This document shows, one piece after another, positions 1 through 9,864 of a stretch of 64,000 nt of DNA; positions within the stretch are counted from its first letter, which is position 1; each line of letters opens with the position of its first letter. This stretch comes from Ignavibacteria bacterium. GTDB lineage: Bacteria > Bacteroidota > Ignavibacteria > Ignavibacteriales > Ignavibacteriaceae. The notes beneath the pieces are model-generated. The model ran no database searches. It was given only the letters and a program-made list of their open reading frames with translations, and was not told the DNA's origin. A program made the position numbers and the translations under genes. The DNA is taken from positions 24,623-88,622 of the forward strand of contig JAUYAB010000068.1 of assembly GCA_030693705.1 (NCBI GenBank), given 5' to 3'.

Positions 1-1109
1 AAATTCCGGTTATTAAACGGGCTGAGATGCTTGCAGAATGTATGCGAATGAAATACGGAATCGGAATTGCCGGCACGCACGGTAAGACAACAACAACTTC
101 AATGGTCGGGTTAGTCTTAACCGAAGGAAATATTGATCCGACAATTATTGTTGGCGGGAAACTCAGCGGACTCGGCGGCACCAACGCAAGACTTGGCAAC
201 GGTGAATTTATTGTCGTTGAAGCTGATGAATTTGACAGAACATTTTTAAAACTTACTCCTACGATTGCCGCTATAACAACATTAGAAAAAGAGCATCTTG
301 ATACCTATAAAGACCTTGAAGACATCAAAGAAGCTTTTATTTCGTTTGCCAACAAGGTTCCTTTCTATGGATTTGTAGTTCTCTGTTTAGATGAACCGGC
401 GTTGCAAGATATTCTTCCGAGCATTAATAAAAAGGTTATTACGTACGGAACAACTTCCCAAGCCGATGTACGTGCAACGGAAATAAAACATTCAAATTTT
501 TATAGCACGTATAAGGTGATTTATAAAGGGAATGAGCTCGGTCAGATCAAGTTGAATAATCCCGGTTTACATTATGTAAAAAATTCGCTTGTTGCTGTAA
601 TTATTGGCATTGAGTTAGGATTGGATTTCAAAACGATTAAACATGCGCTCGAATCTTTTACCGGCGTTTACAGAAGATTTGAAATTAAGTATAACAAAGA
701 AATTTTAGTAATAGATGATTACGGACATCATCCAACGGAAACTTCAGCTACTTTAGCCGGAATTCGGTCAGGTTGGAACAGACGATTAGTTACGGTTTTT
801 CAGCCTCACTTGTATTCCAGAACTCGTGACTTTTACCAGGAATTCGGCAGATCATTTCTTAATTCCGATGTTTTTATCTGTACTGATGTCTATCCTGCGA
901 GAGAAGAGCCGATAGAAGGTGTATCCGGGTTATTGATTGCTGACGCCGCTAAAAAATTCGGACACAAAAATGTTCATTACATAAAAGACAAAAATGATGT
1001 CCCGAAATTTCTAAACGAGATAAAGAAAAACGGAGACATCATCGTGACTCTTGGCGCAGGTGATATTTGGAAATATGGCGAGGCATTCGTCTCAACATTA
1101 AAAGTTTAA
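1..1109 (+). CDS. murC: UDP-N-acetylmuramate--L-alanine ligase (MurC), 5' partial
   Basis: Cytoplasmic ligase that adds L-alanine to UDP-MurNAc in peptidoglycan precursor synthesis. The frame is open to the left edge and reads IPVIKRAEMLAE just before the first in-frame ATG (27), a conserved MurC stretch, so the N-terminal Rossmann part lies outside the window and ATG 27 is internal. The ATP-binding loop GTHGKTTTT follows at once, then the central domain (EADEFDRTFLKL) and the C-terminal ligase domain (DDYGHHPTE, FQPHLYSRT). It lies 14 nt upstream of ftsQ in a standard division/cell wall gene order. Family identification is secure. Confidence 0.96.
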   Translation, partial: IPVIKRAEMLAECMRMKYGIGIAGTHGKTTTTSMVGLVLTEGNIDPTIIVGGKLSGLGGTNARLGNGEFIVVEADEFDRTFLKLTPTIAAITTLEKEHLDTYKDLEDIKEAFISFANKVPFYGFVVLCLDEPALQDILPSINKKVITYGTTSQADVRATEIKHSNFYSTYKVIYKGNELGQIKLNNPGLHYVKNSLVAVIIGIELGLDFKTIKHALESFTGVYRRFEIKYNKEILVIDDYGHHPTETSATLAGIRSGWNRRLVTVFQPHLYSRTRDFYQEFGRSFLNSDVFICTDVYPAREEPIEGVSGLLIADAAKKFGHKNVHYIKDKNDVPKFLNEIKKNGDIIVTLGAGDIWKYGEAFVSTLKV

Positions 1110-1123
1110 TTTTTTATTGATTT

Positions 1124-1867
1124 ATGAATAAAATTGTTAGTATAACGTTGTTTTCATTCTTAATTTTGTTTTTAATTTTAATCGGATTTTTTTCAACCCA
1201 AAAAGCTGAAGGCGAAGTGCTTCGAAGTATTGATTTACAAGGCTGCGACTTATTACCGGAGAGTGAATATCTGGTTTTTGCCAATATTAGTGCGGATACA
1301 GATTTAAGAAATTATTCTCTTTCATCACTTCGTGAAAAGTTTTTGAAGCATCCTTACGTTCAGAATGCTTCCGTAGTTATGGATGCCGACAAAAAAGTAA
1401 AGATTGAAATTTCGGAAAAACAATTTGAAGCAGTTGGAGTATTAAAAGAAAAACTCTATTTGATCACCGCGCAAAAAGAATTTGTTCCGATCATTCCAAA
1501 TACAAAAATGCTCGATCTTCCGGTTCTCACAAATTTATCGGAGTTAGGAACAGAAAAAGAAATTGAACAAAGCAATGAGATGCAAAATGCCTTTACGATT
1601 ATCCGTTCAGCAAAAAATTTGGGTGGAAATTTGTCCCAGTTGATTTCTGAAATCAATCTGAGAAAAGGCGGAGATATTTTGCTTACACTTACACGAGCAA
1701 AATCGGTGATTCTTCTTGGGAAACAAAACTTAGCAGAAAAAATTTTTACGCTCGATGCGTTATTAAAACAGATAGGAAACAAGATCTCTTTGACCAATGC
1801 AAATTATATAGACCTTAGATATGCCAACAATATTTTTGTCGGTGCTAATGAGAGTGCGGGAATCTAA
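1124..1867 (+). CDS. ftsQ: Cell division protein FtsQ/DivIB
   Basis: Single-pass membrane protein of the divisome, expected to link FtsA/FtsZ to the periplasmic septal machinery. The sequence has a short cytoplasmic start, one transmembrane helix at about residues 5-25 and an extracytoplasmic domain beginning with a POTRA-like segment (EVLRSIDLQGCDLL, then LREKFLKHPYVQNASV). The 247-residue length is normal. Sequence conservation in this family is low, so the call rests on topology plus position between murC and ftsA. Its stop codon abuts the ftsA start. Confidence 0.88.
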   Translation: MNKIVSITLFSFLILFLILIGFFSTQKAEGEVLRSIDLQGCDLLPESEYLVFANISADTDLRNYSLSSLREKFLKHPYVQNASVVMDADKKVKIEISEKQFEAVGVLKEKLYLITAQKEFVPIIPNTKMLDLPVLTNLSELGTEKEIEQSNEMQNAFTIIRSAKNLGGNLSQLISEINLRKGGDILLTLTRAKSVILLGKQNLAEKIFTLDALLKQIGNKISLTNANYIDLRYANNIFVGANESAGI

Positions 1868-3112
1868 ATGAAAAAACAGATTATTGCCGGCTTAGATTTG
1901 GGAACAACAAAAGTTTGTGCGGTTATTGCAGAAAAAACTGATGATAACCGGTTTAAAATCCTTGGCTTCGGAGTCGCTCCTTCTGAAGGTTTGCACAGAG
2001 GTTTGGTTGCTAATATTTCAAAAACAGCCGAAGCAATTTCTGCTGCGGTTGCAATCGCTTCAAATAGAGCGGGATTAAAATTCCCGGCGGTAAATGTTGG
2101 CGTCGCCGGCGAGCATATTACCAGTATGCGTCATAGAAATTATGTTACCATTACGAACGAAGAACATGAAATTACAAAAGAAGACCTTGATAGATTGGAA
2201 GCCGATGTTCGTACAATAAGAATTCCTTCCGACCGCCAGATACTTCATATTATTCCGGAAGAATTTTTTGTTGATTATCAAAATGGAATTGAGAACCCGA
2301 TTGGTATGTCAGGTTCACGTTTGGAAGCCACAAATCACGTTGTACTTGCTTCAATTCCGGCAATTCAAAATATTAGAAAATCTGTAGAGCGCGCAGGGTT
2401 GCAAATTCAACAACTAATTTTGCAGCCGATCGCATCAAGTTCTTCTGTTTTAGATGAAAGCGAAAAGGACCTTGGGGTTTTACTAATTGATATCGGTGGT
2501 GGAACAACGGATATCGCTATCATTCATCGTAAAGCGATTAAACATTCAAAAGTTTTTGGCGTTGCAGGTTATCAAGTTACAAACGACATTAGAGAAACGC
2601 TCGGAGTAATTACCGAAGAAGCTGAAACATTAAAAAAACAATTTGGTTATGCTACCGAAACTGCGATTATCAAAGAAGAGCAGATATTGATAAAGGGTGT
2701 TGGAGCAAGAGGGAATACGAGAATCCCAATCAGCTTACTTACACAGATCATCAGCTTAAGAATGAGAGAACTCTTCACCTTAATCGATCACGAAATAAAA
2801 AATGCCGGATTTAAAAACAAAATTAAAGCAGGAATAGTGCTTACAGGCGGTGGTTCACTTTTGCGTGGAACTACTGAATTGGCTGAAGAAGTTTTCGGGC
2901 TTCCGGCAAGAATTGGCGTTCCGCTTGAAAGTGCAACCGGTGGATTAATTGAAATTGAAAAACCTGAATTCGCTACGGTAGCCGGACTTATTTGCGGTAT
3001 TCCCGGTAGTCAAGTGGAAACAATTGAAGTAATTGAAAAAGAAACTAAGAAGAGAAAAAACAAAACCAAAGAAATTTGGAATAATTTCCGTCAATTTTTT
3101 GATGAATTATAA
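1868..3112 (+). CDS. ftsA: Cell division protein FtsA
   Basis: Actin-like ATPase that tethers FtsZ filaments to the inner membrane. Visible features are the phosphate-1 motif GLDLGTTKVCAVIAE at the N-terminus, the phosphate-2 region LLIDIGGGTTDIAII around residue 200, the adenosine motif VLTGGGSLLRG near 325, and a basic/aromatic C-terminal helix (KEIWNNFRQFFDEL) that fits a membrane-targeting sequence. At 414 residues it is full length. It starts directly after the ftsQ stop and is followed 20 nt later by ftsZ. Confidence 0.96.
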   Translation: MKKQIIAGLDLGTTKVCAVIAEKTDDNRFKILGFGVAPSEGLHRGLVANISKTAEAISAAVAIASNRAGLKFPAVNVGVAGEHITSMRHRNYVTITNEEHEITKEDLDRLEADVRTIRIPSDRQILHIIPEEFFVDYQNGIENPIGMSGSRLEATNHVVLASIPAIQNIRKSVERAGLQIQQLILQPIASSSSVLDESEKDLGVLLIDIGGGTTDIAIIHRKAIKHSKVFGVAGYQVTNDIRETLGVITEEAETLKKQFGYATETAIIKEEQILIKGVGARGNTRIPISLLTQIISLRMRELFTLIDHEIKNAGFKNKIKAGIVLTGGGSLLRGTTELAEEVFGLPARIGVPLESATGGLIEIEKPEFATVAGLICGIPGSQVETIEVIEKETKKRKNKTKEIWNNFRQFFDEL

Positions 3113-3132
3113 AATAACTATGGAGTTATAAC

Positions 3133-4422
3133 ATGGCTAATTTCGCTACAATCGATCGTACAAAATCATCCGGTGCATCTCTTAAAGTTGTAGGTGTGGG
3201 TGGTGGTGGCTGCAATGCTGTTGAATCTATGATCAAAAGAGGATTAAACGGTGTTGAGTATGTTGCCGTTAACACCGACGCGCAAGTGCTTGAAAGTAAC
3301 GACGCCCAACACAAAGTTCAAATTGGTGCAAAAATGACCAAAGGACTTGGTGCGGGAGCGGATCCTAATGTTGGTCGTAAAGCTGCTGAAGAAGACCGTG
3401 AAAAAATTGCGGAAGTTTTAAGCGGAGCTGACATGGTCTTCGTTACATCCGGCATGGGTGGTGGAACCGGAACGGGCGCTGCACCTATCGTAGCTTCAAT
3501 TGCAAAAAGTCTGGGCGCTTTAGTTGTTGCCATAGTTACAAAACCTTTCCGTTGGGAAGGAAAGCAGCGGATGTTAAACTCCGAAGCAGGAATCCAGGAA
3601 TTAAAACAATTCGTTGATAGTCTTATCGTTATCCCGAATGACAGATTGATCTCGATTATTGATAGAAACACTAACGCTTTCACTGCATTCGATAAACCTA
3701 ATGAACTCCTTTATGAAGCAACCCGTGGTATTGCAGACATTATTACAGTTGAAGGATTGATCAATGTTGACTTTGCCGATGTTCGTTCCGTGATGAATCA
3801 AAGCGGAATTGCGATAATGGGATGCGGTATTGCTAGCGGTGAAAATAGAGCCGTTGAAGCTGCTCAAAAGGCGATCTCAAGCCCGTTGTTGGATGGTATC
3901 AGCATCAAAGGAGCTAAGAGTGTTTTACTAAACGTAACAGGTTCAAGTAATCTTACTATGCAAGAAATCTACGACGGGAACAATGTAATCTTTGATGCAA
4001 CCGGCGCCGAAAGCAACATGATCTTTGGTTGTGTTCAAAAAGAATCGATGAACGATTACGTTTCTTACACAGTTATTGCAACCGGATTTGACGATGCTAA
4101 AAAATCGTTTAGCACCAAATCGTCTTCTCCTTTTTCAGGTGAAGGAAAAACAGTTAGACATGAACCAGCACCGAGAAGTTTTTTATTCAATTTTGATGAA
4201 GTAAAGAATGAGAATTTAGATGAGCCGACAATTGCACGGGTGAATTTGAAATCTCCGACAGCTTCATTACCAGATGAAGATGACTCCGTTACACCCGGAT
4301 TTACATTTGATCGGTTTAAAAATGTTAGAATGGATGATGTTGAAAAAGATAAAAACAAGAAGAATAATTCCGGAGAAGATGAAGACGAGAGTTCAAGTTT
4401 CCTACGGATGATTATGGATTAA
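3133..4422 (+). CDS. ftsZ: Cell division GTPase FtsZ
   Basis: Tubulin-like GTPase that forms the division ring. The glycine-rich nucleotide-binding N-terminus (VVGVGGGGCNAV) and the tubulin signature GGGTGTG (about residue 112) are intact, followed by the T7-loop domain. The C-terminus is an acidic, low-complexity linker of about 70 residues ending in SSFLRMIMD, which keeps the FLR core of the conserved peptide that binds FtsA. A GGAG ribosome binding site sits 8 nt before the ATG. Full length at 429 residues. Confidence 0.97.
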   Translation: MANFATIDRTKSSGASLKVVGVGGGGCNAVESMIKRGLNGVEYVAVNTDAQVLESNDAQHKVQIGAKMTKGLGAGADPNVGRKAAEEDREKIAEVLSGADMVFVTSGMGGGTGTGAAPIVASIAKSLGALVVAIVTKPFRWEGKQRMLNSEAGIQELKQFVDSLIVIPNDRLISIIDRNTNAFTAFDKPNELLYEATRGIADIITVEGLINVDFADVRSVMNQSGIAIMGCGIASGENRAVEAAQKAISSPLLDGISIKGAKSVLLNVTGSSNLTMQEIYDGNNVIFDATGAESNMIFGCVQKESMNDYVSYTVIATGFDDAKKSFSTKSSSPFSGEGKTVRHEPAPRSFLFNFDEVKNENLDEPTIARVNLKSPTASLPDEDDSVTPGFTFDRFKNVRMDDVEKDKNKKNNSGEDEDESSSFLRMIMD

Positions 4423-4466
4423 CGAAGAAAAAACTTTAGCGAAATTAAGCATATAGCCGGGAACCG

Positions 4467-4661
4467 CTATTCATCAAGGTATCGCGCTTCGATAGAAACA
4501 TTTTCTTCTTGATCTATTAATACAATTATTCGGTTCGGTCTGCAGCAGATGCGGCAATCCTCAACAAAATCTTGTTTGCCGTTAATCGTAAGATCAACAT
4601 CCACAGTATTATGAATTCCGCAATATTGGCAAACCCATACCAAATCCTCTTCAACCTGCAT
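4467..4661 (-). CDS. CPXCG-type cysteine-rich zinc-ribbon protein
   Basis: Small 64-residue cytoplasmic protein resembling the CPXCG cysteine-rich family (PF14255), whose function is not established. Two knuckle pairs are visible: C11-x2-C14 followed by G, and C36-x2-C39-C40 followed by RP, the usual DCxxCCRP motif. The first pair reads CQYCG rather than the canonical CPYCG. The gene is convergent with ftsZ, 44 nt apart, and diverges from tsaC. The family call is good, while the role (a zinc-binding structural or nucleic-acid-binding protein) is unknown. Confidence 0.8.
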   Translation of the reverse strand: MQVEEDLVWVCQYCGIHNTVDVDLTINGKQDFVEDCRICCRPNRIIVLIDQEENVSIEARYLDE

Positions 4662-4769
4662 GAAACTATCCTTTCATCAATAAAAGTAACAAATAAAATT
4701 ATTTCCTAAAGCAAAAATTCACTTTCAAATCATCAAAGTCAACAACTTCTTTTTTACTTTTACAAAGCT

Positions 4770-4798
4770 ATGAAACAAGAAAAAGAAGTGAGTATATT
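4770..4798 (+). promoter_or_regulatory. Candidate promoter for tsaC
   Basis: ATGAAA (4770-4775, 4/6 to TTGACA), a 17-nt spacer and TATATT (4793-4798) continuing as TATATTTG, the TAnnTTTG form known from Bacteroidota. It ends 22 nt before the tsaC start. The prediction is by eye only. Confidence 0.4.
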
Positions 4799-4820
4799 TG
4801 TAGGAATAATCTAATGAATT

Positions 4821-5789
4821 ATGATAGAACAAATTAGAGACCAAATAAGCAAGGCTGCTGAAATAATCCGTAGAGGAGGGTTAGTTGCTTTCCCTACTGA
4901 AACCGTTTATGGACTCGGCGCTGATGGACTGAATCCGGTAGCCGTTGCAAAAGTCTTTGAAGTGAAAAACCGCCCTACCTTTAATCCCCTTATTTTACAT
5001 ATCGAAAACAAGGATCGCCTTAACACGGTTTGCGAAATTCCAACTGACAAAGTTTATGATCTGATTAATGAATTTTGGCCTGGACCGTTAACTTTAGTAT
5101 TACCGAAGAAATCAAATGTTCCTGCAATTGTGACCGGTGGATTAGAGACGGTTGCCATTCGGATGCCCGATAATTCAATTGCGTTGGAATTAATTAGACA
5201 GAGCGATACTCCAATAGCTGCGCCGAGTGCGAATTTGTTCGGACAACTAAGTCCAACACGCGCCGTTCATGTTCAAAAACAGCTTGGTGAAAAAATTGAT
5301 ATGATCCTCGATGGAGGTAAATGTAGCATTGGGATTGAATCGACGATACTATTGATAGAGAATGAAGAAGTTACTGTATTACGTCATGGAGGAATTCCGG
5401 TTGAATCATTGCGAGAAGTGATTGGAGAGATAAAACTTTTTCCAAAGAAATCAGATCGCCCGAACGCACCGGGGCAATTGCCGTTTCACTATTCACCGCA
5501 AACGCCAATTTTAATGCTCACTCTTGAAAATATTGAAAAACATAAAAATCAGAAAATTGGTGCGATCTTTTTTAAAGGAAATTATTCCAAATTTAATTTT
5601 GCTCGTGAGATCATTTTATCTCGCAACGGCTCGTTGAGTGAAGCAGCGGCAAATCTCTTCTCAACACTTCACAAATTGGACGATATGCAACTTGATTGTA
5701 TTTTGGTTGAACCTTTTCCACCGGAGGGTCTTGGCGTAGCCTTGATGGATCGTATCCAAAAGGCTGTGGCTAAGTTTGAGGTTGGGTAA
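4821..5789 (+). CDS. tsaC: Threonylcarbamoyl-AMP synthase, Sua5/YrdC family
   Basis: Makes threonylcarbamoyl-adenylate from threonine, bicarbonate and ATP, the first step of the t6A37 modification of ANN-decoding tRNAs. The YrdC domain occupies roughly residues 10-200, with GGLVAFPTETVYGLGADG near the N-terminus and APSANLFGQLSPT near residue 135. The remaining ~100 residues (from APGQLPFHYSPQTP) form the Sua5-type C-terminal domain, absent from short TsaC proteins, so 322 residues is the Sua5 length. The 3' end overlaps the convergent menE by 20 nt. Confidence 0.93.
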   Translation: MIEQIRDQISKAAEIIRRGGLVAFPTETVYGLGADGLNPVAVAKVFEVKNRPTFNPLILHIENKDRLNTVCEIPTDKVYDLINEFWPGPLTLVLPKKSNVPAIVTGGLETVAIRMPDNSIALELIRQSDTPIAAPSANLFGQLSPTRAVHVQKQLGEKIDMILDGGKCSIGIESTILLIENEEVTVLRHGGIPVESLREVIGEIKLFPKKSDRPNAPGQLPFHYSPQTPILMLTLENIEKHKNQKIGAIFFKGNYSKFNFAREIILSRNGSLSEAAANLFSTLHKLDDMQLDCILVEPFPPEGLGVALMDRIQKAVAKFEVG

Positions 5790-7296
5790 AAAACTTTTTT
5801 ACTTCAGCACGTTTTATTTTTCCAATAGCTGATTTTGGTAACTCCTTTGTCTGAAAAAATGTTTTAGGCACTTTAAATGACGGAAGTTTTTCTCTCAAAT
5901 ATATTTTAAGTTTCGACGTTATAATTTCATTTCCATCCTTTGAAGTGACAACAACGGCTACACATTCACCCCATTTTTTATCCGGTAATCCGAACACACA
6001 AACTTCATCAATGTTTGGAAATTGGGAAATGACATTTTCAATTTCGTTCGGAGAAATATTTTCTCCACCGCTTACAATAAGATCCGTTCTTCTATCTTCT
6101 AAAAATAAATATCCGTCAGCATCAAAAAATCCAAAATCACCGGTTAAATAATAACCATTATAAAACGCATCGGAAGTAGCTTCAGCATCGTTGAGGTAAC
6201 CACAAAAAAGCGATTCAGTTCTGACTGCAATTTCTCCACTCGTATTTACCGGAGTATCATTTCTTCCGTCATCGAGTATTTTAATTTCCACATTCTGCAA
6301 TGGCTTGCCAACTGAGTTAGGTTTTGCATTAACTTCTTCAGGTTTTAAAGCGGTGACAAATGCGGAAGTTTCCGTTGATCCATAAACTTTGTAGATTTTC
6401 CATCCGAGTTTGGCAGCATTCATTAAAATTGTCTCATTGGAAAATCCACCGCCAATTAATACAGCCCGAAGTTCATTGTTCGGCTCAATTCCATTTTCAC
6501 AGATTCTTTTTAACTGCGTAGGAACAAGTGAGCATAGCGTTGGTTTTACACGTTCTAAATTATTTTCGAATACATTTAATTCATTTGATTCCGGTAAAAT
6601 GATACTCGAACCGGTATAAATTGCCCGTGTAAGAATTGAAAATCCACCGATGTGATAAAGTGGAAGATTAAGATACCATGAATCAGTTTTTGAATAATTG
6701 AACAGAGTATTTCCTGTAACAAATGCCGCGAAAAGATTGCCAAAACTGAGCGGAACAGCTTTTGGTTTACCGCTTGTTCCGGAAGTAAAGAGCAATACTG
6801 CTGTATTATCAAAAACTAAATTAGTTGTTAAACTCTTCGATGTAAGAAAGGAATTTGTGAAAGGAAATCTTTTTAAAGATGAAAAGTCCTCCGCATTTTT
6901 GGTCTCGCAAATAATTTCATCTACGCTTAAAAATTTTATCTGATTTAATAACTCATCGTTAAGCAGACGAATATTGAGTGGAACCGGGATTGCATTCAAT
7001 CGCCAGATACTCAACACGCTCAAAATTAAATCAAATGGATTACTTAATATGATTGGAATTGGTTGATTAACTTTTCCTTCTTCCGCATTCATTTTTTGAG
7101 TCATCGACTCAACAACATTTGAAATTTCATTATAAGTGAAAGAAATGAAACCGTTCGAAGGATTAATTTTGTAGAGTAAATTTTTGGGAAAGAATTCAGA
7201 ATTCTCCACAAGAGAATGGTGAACTATTAAAAATGCACGTTCACTGAAAGTATCAAAATATGAAAATGGAGTGCCGGAGAGCTCCCCGAATTTCAT
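5770..7296 (-). CDS. menE: o-Succinylbenzoate--CoA ligase (MenE)
   Basis: ATP-dependent acyl-CoA synthetase of the ANL superfamily that activates o-succinylbenzoate in menaquinone synthesis. The AMP-binding P-loop LLFTSGTSGKPKA, the A5 motif VYGSTETSAF, the hinge region YLTGDFGFFDADGYL/EDRRTDLIVSGGENI and the C-terminal catalytic lysine segment PKSAIGKIKR are all present. The length of 508 residues is normal. It is the last gene of the men run and overlaps menA by 4 nt, which supports MenE over other acyl-CoA ligases. Confidence 0.92.
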   Translation of the reverse strand: MKFGELSGTPFSYFDTFSERAFLIVHHSLVENSEFFPKNLLYKINPSNGFISFTYNEISNVVESMTQKMNAEEGKVNQPIPIILSNPFDLILSVLSIWRLNAIPVPLNIRLLNDELLNQIKFLSVDEIICETKNAEDFSSLKRFPFTNSFLTSKSLTTNLVFDNTAVLLFTSGTSGKPKAVPLSFGNLFAAFVTGNTLFNYSKTDSWYLNLPLYHIGGFSILTRAIYTGSSIILPESNELNVFENNLERVKPTLCSLVPTQLKRICENGIEPNNELRAVLIGGGFSNETILMNAAKLGWKIYKVYGSTETSAFVTALKPEEVNAKPNSVGKPLQNVEIKILDDGRNDTPVNTSGEIAVRTESLFCGYLNDAEATSDAFYNGYYLTGDFGFFDADGYLFLEDRRTDLIVSGGENISPNEIENVISQFPNIDEVCVFGLPDKKWGECVAVVVTSKDGNEIITSKLKIYLREKLPSFKVPKTFFQTKELPKSAIGKIKRAEVKKFFTQPQT

Positions 7297-8183
7297 AAAA
7301 TAAATCCTAATGAAAATAGAAGCCCGTATAAAGCAGAAAACTTTGCAGTCAATTCAAGTGTGGTATTTAGTTGGGCGCCGTTCTCTTGTAAAATTGAGAG
7401 CATCAATTTATAAGCAAGAGGTAAAGTGATATACGGAAGGAATATCCAAACGCGGAAATCATAATTTACAAATATCAAAAGCGGAACAAGAAATGATGAA
7501 AAGAGCAGCATCAAATATTCATAACGCGAAAAACTCTTTCCGAATTTAACAGCCAAAGTATTTTTACCGGCTGCTTTGTCTTGCTCTATATCTCGATAGT
7601 TATTAACAACAAGAATATTGGTAATTAAAGCTCCAACCGGAATAGCGGCAACAAAAGCGATTGCAGATATTTCTTTCGTGTTAATGAAAAATGTTCCGAC
7701 CGTTCCAACGAAACCAAAAAACAAAAAGACAAAAATTTCTCCAAGTCCGTGATAGGCAAGGGGATAGGGACCTGCGGTATATGCAAGCGAAGCAATTATT
7801 GAGAGGAGCCCGATAACCAAAATAAAATTACCGGCGGTATAAACCAGATAAAGCCCAAGCAGGAAAGCTAAACCGAAATTAAAGAAGATCACAATTTTCA
7901 TTTGAAGCGGAGTTACCAATCCGGCATTTAGCACTCGCAACGGACCGATGCGCTTTTCAGTATCTGCCCCTTTAAGAAAATCGTAAAGATCATTTGTAAA
8001 ATTTGCGCCAACCTGGAAAAGTATAGAGCAGAATAATGCAACTATTGAAGCCGTCAAGTTTAATTTTCCTTCGGCAAAAGCTAAGGATGCGCCAACAATT
8101 ACCGGCACAAAAGCGGCAAACAAAGTTTTTGGTCTGCTTGCAAGAAACCAAATTTCAAAAGTTGAATATTTATTTTCAGCCAT
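7293..8183 (-). CDS. menA: 1,4-Dihydroxy-2-naphthoate polyprenyltransferase (MenA)
   Basis: Integral membrane UbiA-superfamily enzyme that prenylates DHNA to demethylmenaquinone. The first aspartate-rich motif is NDLYDFLKGAD, and a second polar motif NNYRDIEQDKAAGKNTLAV occurs around residue 200, with the remainder made of about eight hydrophobic helices. The 296-residue length is usual. It shares one base with the menB stop region and overlaps menE by 4 nt, so translation of menB-menA-menE is probably coupled. Confidence 0.93.
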   Translation of the reverse strand: MAENKYSTFEIWFLASRPKTLFAAFVPVIVGASLAFAEGKLNLTASIVALFCSILFQVGANFTNDLYDFLKGADTEKRIGPLRVLNAGLVTPLQMKIVIFFNFGLAFLLGLYLVYTAGNFILVIGLLSIIASLAYTAGPYPLAYHGLGEIFVFLFFGFVGTVGTFFINTKEISAIAFVAAIPVGALITNILVVNNYRDIEQDKAAGKNTLAVKFGKSFSRYEYLMLLFSSFLVPLLIFVNYDFRVWIFLPYITLPLAYKLMLSILQENGAQLNTTLELTAKFSALYGLLFSLGFIL

Positions 8184-9031
8184 TATGGTAGCTTCGGAAA
8201 TTTGTTGAAGTTAGGTTTACGTTTTTCTAAATAAGCTTTCTTTCCTTCTTGCGCTTCTTCGGTCATATAATAAAGCAGTGTAGCATTTCCGGCAAGTTCT
8301 TGAATGCCTTGTTGCCCATCGAGTTCAGCGTTAAAGGCAGATTTTAATAATCTCAGAGAAAGCGGACTCATCTCCAAAATTTCTTTCGCCCATTGTACTC
8401 CTTCATTTTCAAGTTCATTAACCGGAACGACTTTGTTCACCAATCCCATCTCGTATGCTTCTACCGCGCTGTATTGCCGGCATAAATACCAGATCTCACG
8501 TGCACGTTTTTGTCCGACTAATCGCGCTAAATAACTGGCGCCAAAACCGCCGTCAAAGCTTCCGACTTTTGGACCGGTCTGTCCGAAGATAGCGTTGTCG
8601 GCGGCGATAGTTAAATCGCAGACAACGTGTAGAACATGTCCGCCACCGATTGCATAACCCGCCACTAATGCAATAACTGGTTTGGGAATGCTTCGAATTA
8701 ATTTTTGAAGATCGAGTACATTCAAACGGGGGACACCGTCTCCGCCAATATATCCTTGATCTCCACGTATCCTTTGATCACCACCGGAACAAAAAGCGAA
8801 CTTGCCATCATTGGCTGGTCCTGCGCCGGTTAACAGTACGACACCTATTGATTGATCTTCGCGCGCATCGGTAAAAGCATCAAACATTTCAATAACTGTC
8901 TCGGGACGAAATGCGTTTCGAACTTCGGGTCGGTTTATCGTAATTTTTGCGATGCCGTCCATTTTTTCGTAAATAATATCTTTATAGTCTTTGGCTTTTA
9001 TCCAATTAAATTTCATTTGAAATCCGTTCAA
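8183..9031 (-). CDS. menB: 1,4-Dihydroxy-2-naphthoyl-CoA synthase (MenB)
   Basis: Crotonase-fold enzyme that cyclises o-succinylbenzoyl-CoA to DHNA-CoA. Diagnostic stretches are [14 protein letters not shown], the oxyanion/active-site loop [15 protein letters not shown] and the internal [14 protein letters not shown] segment, which separate MenB from generic enoyl-CoA hydratases. The length is 282 residues. The first residues ([10 protein letters not shown]) contain a second Met at residue 6, so the true start could be 15 nt further in. It overlaps menH by 4 nt. Confidence 0.95.
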   Translation of the reverse strand: MNGFQMKFNWIKAKDYKDIIYEKMDGIAKITINRPEVRNAFRPETVIEMFDAFTDAREDQSIGVVLLTGAGPANDGKFAFCSGGDQRIRGDQGYIGGDGVPRLNVLDLQKLIRSIPKPVIALVAGYAIGGGHVLHVVCDLTIAADNAIFGQTGPKVGSFDGGFGASYLARLVGQKRAREIWYLCRQYSAVEAYEMGLVNKVVPVNELENEGVQWAKEILEMSPLSLRLLKSAFNAELDGQQGIQELAGNATLLYYMTEEAQEGKKAYLEKRKPNFNKFPKLP

Positions 9032-9861
9032 TCAATTAAAATCTTTAAAAATTCTCGTACCAAATTTACGAAAACCTCAGGTTTTTCCAGATGGAGATTA
9101 TGCCCCGCGCACTCAATTATTTTGTGGGAAGAATCTGGGATCAGATTACTCATTTCACTCTGGATTGAAGCGTATTTTGTATCGAATTCCCCGGAAAGCA
9201 GCAACATGGGAATTTTAATTTTTGAAAGCCTTTGCCACAAACTTTCCATTTCTCCTTGCCCAAAGTATTCCAAAGAATTTATCAATCCTATTTTTGAATT
9301 TGAATTAACTTTGCTCTTTAAAATGGAAATTTGCTTTTTTGATGGGAGATTTTCTTGAGAAGCAAATAACGGTTGGTTCTGCCAAAAAGTAAAAAAATCT
9401 TTTAGAGAATTCTTTTTGATAAATGAAATCAATTTCTCATCATTTTTGATTCGAAGTTGTCTTTCCAATTTTGTTTTTAATCCGGGAGAAGAACTTTCTA
9501 AAATAACTCCTTTGAGTTTTTCGGGATGTTTGCATGCAAACTGAAGAGCGAGCCTTCCTCCCATCGAATAACCGGCAAGAATGATTTTTTCTAATTTTAG
9601 TTTAAGCGAAATTTTGCTAATTAGACTCACGAGGAAATCTGATTGATAGAATTTATCGCTTCTCGGTTTACTGCTTTTGCCAAATCCAGGTAGATCAATC
9701 GCAATGAGTTGATATTCTGAATCAAAAAGAGAAAAGATTTCTTTCCAATCGTTTGATGAACCTCCGAAACCATGAAGAAAAAGAATCGTTTGTTTGTGCG
9801 GAGAAACTATTCGAAAATTTTTCTTTACGAAAACCTTAATTCCGTTTATTAAAAGAAGCAT
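9028..9861 (-). CDS. menH: Alpha/beta hydrolase, probable SHCHC synthase (MenH)
   Basis: Alpha/beta-hydrolase expected to remove pyruvate from SEPHCHC to give SHCHC in menaquinone synthesis. The oxyanion segment [11 protein letters not shown], the nucleophile elbow [13 protein letters not shown] and a C-terminal catalytic histidine in [10 protein letters not shown] are intact. The length is 277 residues. Hydrolases of this class are hard to assign by sequence, and the MenH call depends on its 4-nt overlap with menB inside the men gene run. menF, menD and menC are not in the window. Confidence 0.82.
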   Translation of the reverse strand: MLLLINGIKVFVKKNFRIVSPHKQTILFLHGFGGSSNDWKEIFSLFDSEYQLIAIDLPGFGKSSKPRSDKFYQSDFLVSLISKISLKLKLEKIILAGYSMGGRLALQFACKHPEKLKGVILESSSPGLKTKLERQLRIKNDEKLISFIKKNSLKDFFTFWQNQPLFASQENLPSKKQISILKSKVNSNSKIGLINSLEYFGQGEMESLWQRLSKIKIPMLLLSGEFDTKYASIQSEMSNLIPDSSHKIIECAGHNLHLEKPEVFVNLVREFLKILID

Positions 9862-9864
9862 AAG

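Noticed and set aside
3318..3683. Long antisense frame within ftsZ
   Set aside because: Exactly opposite a conserved gene and rich in Pro/Ala/Ser, as expected from antisense of Gly/Ala-rich FtsZ codons.
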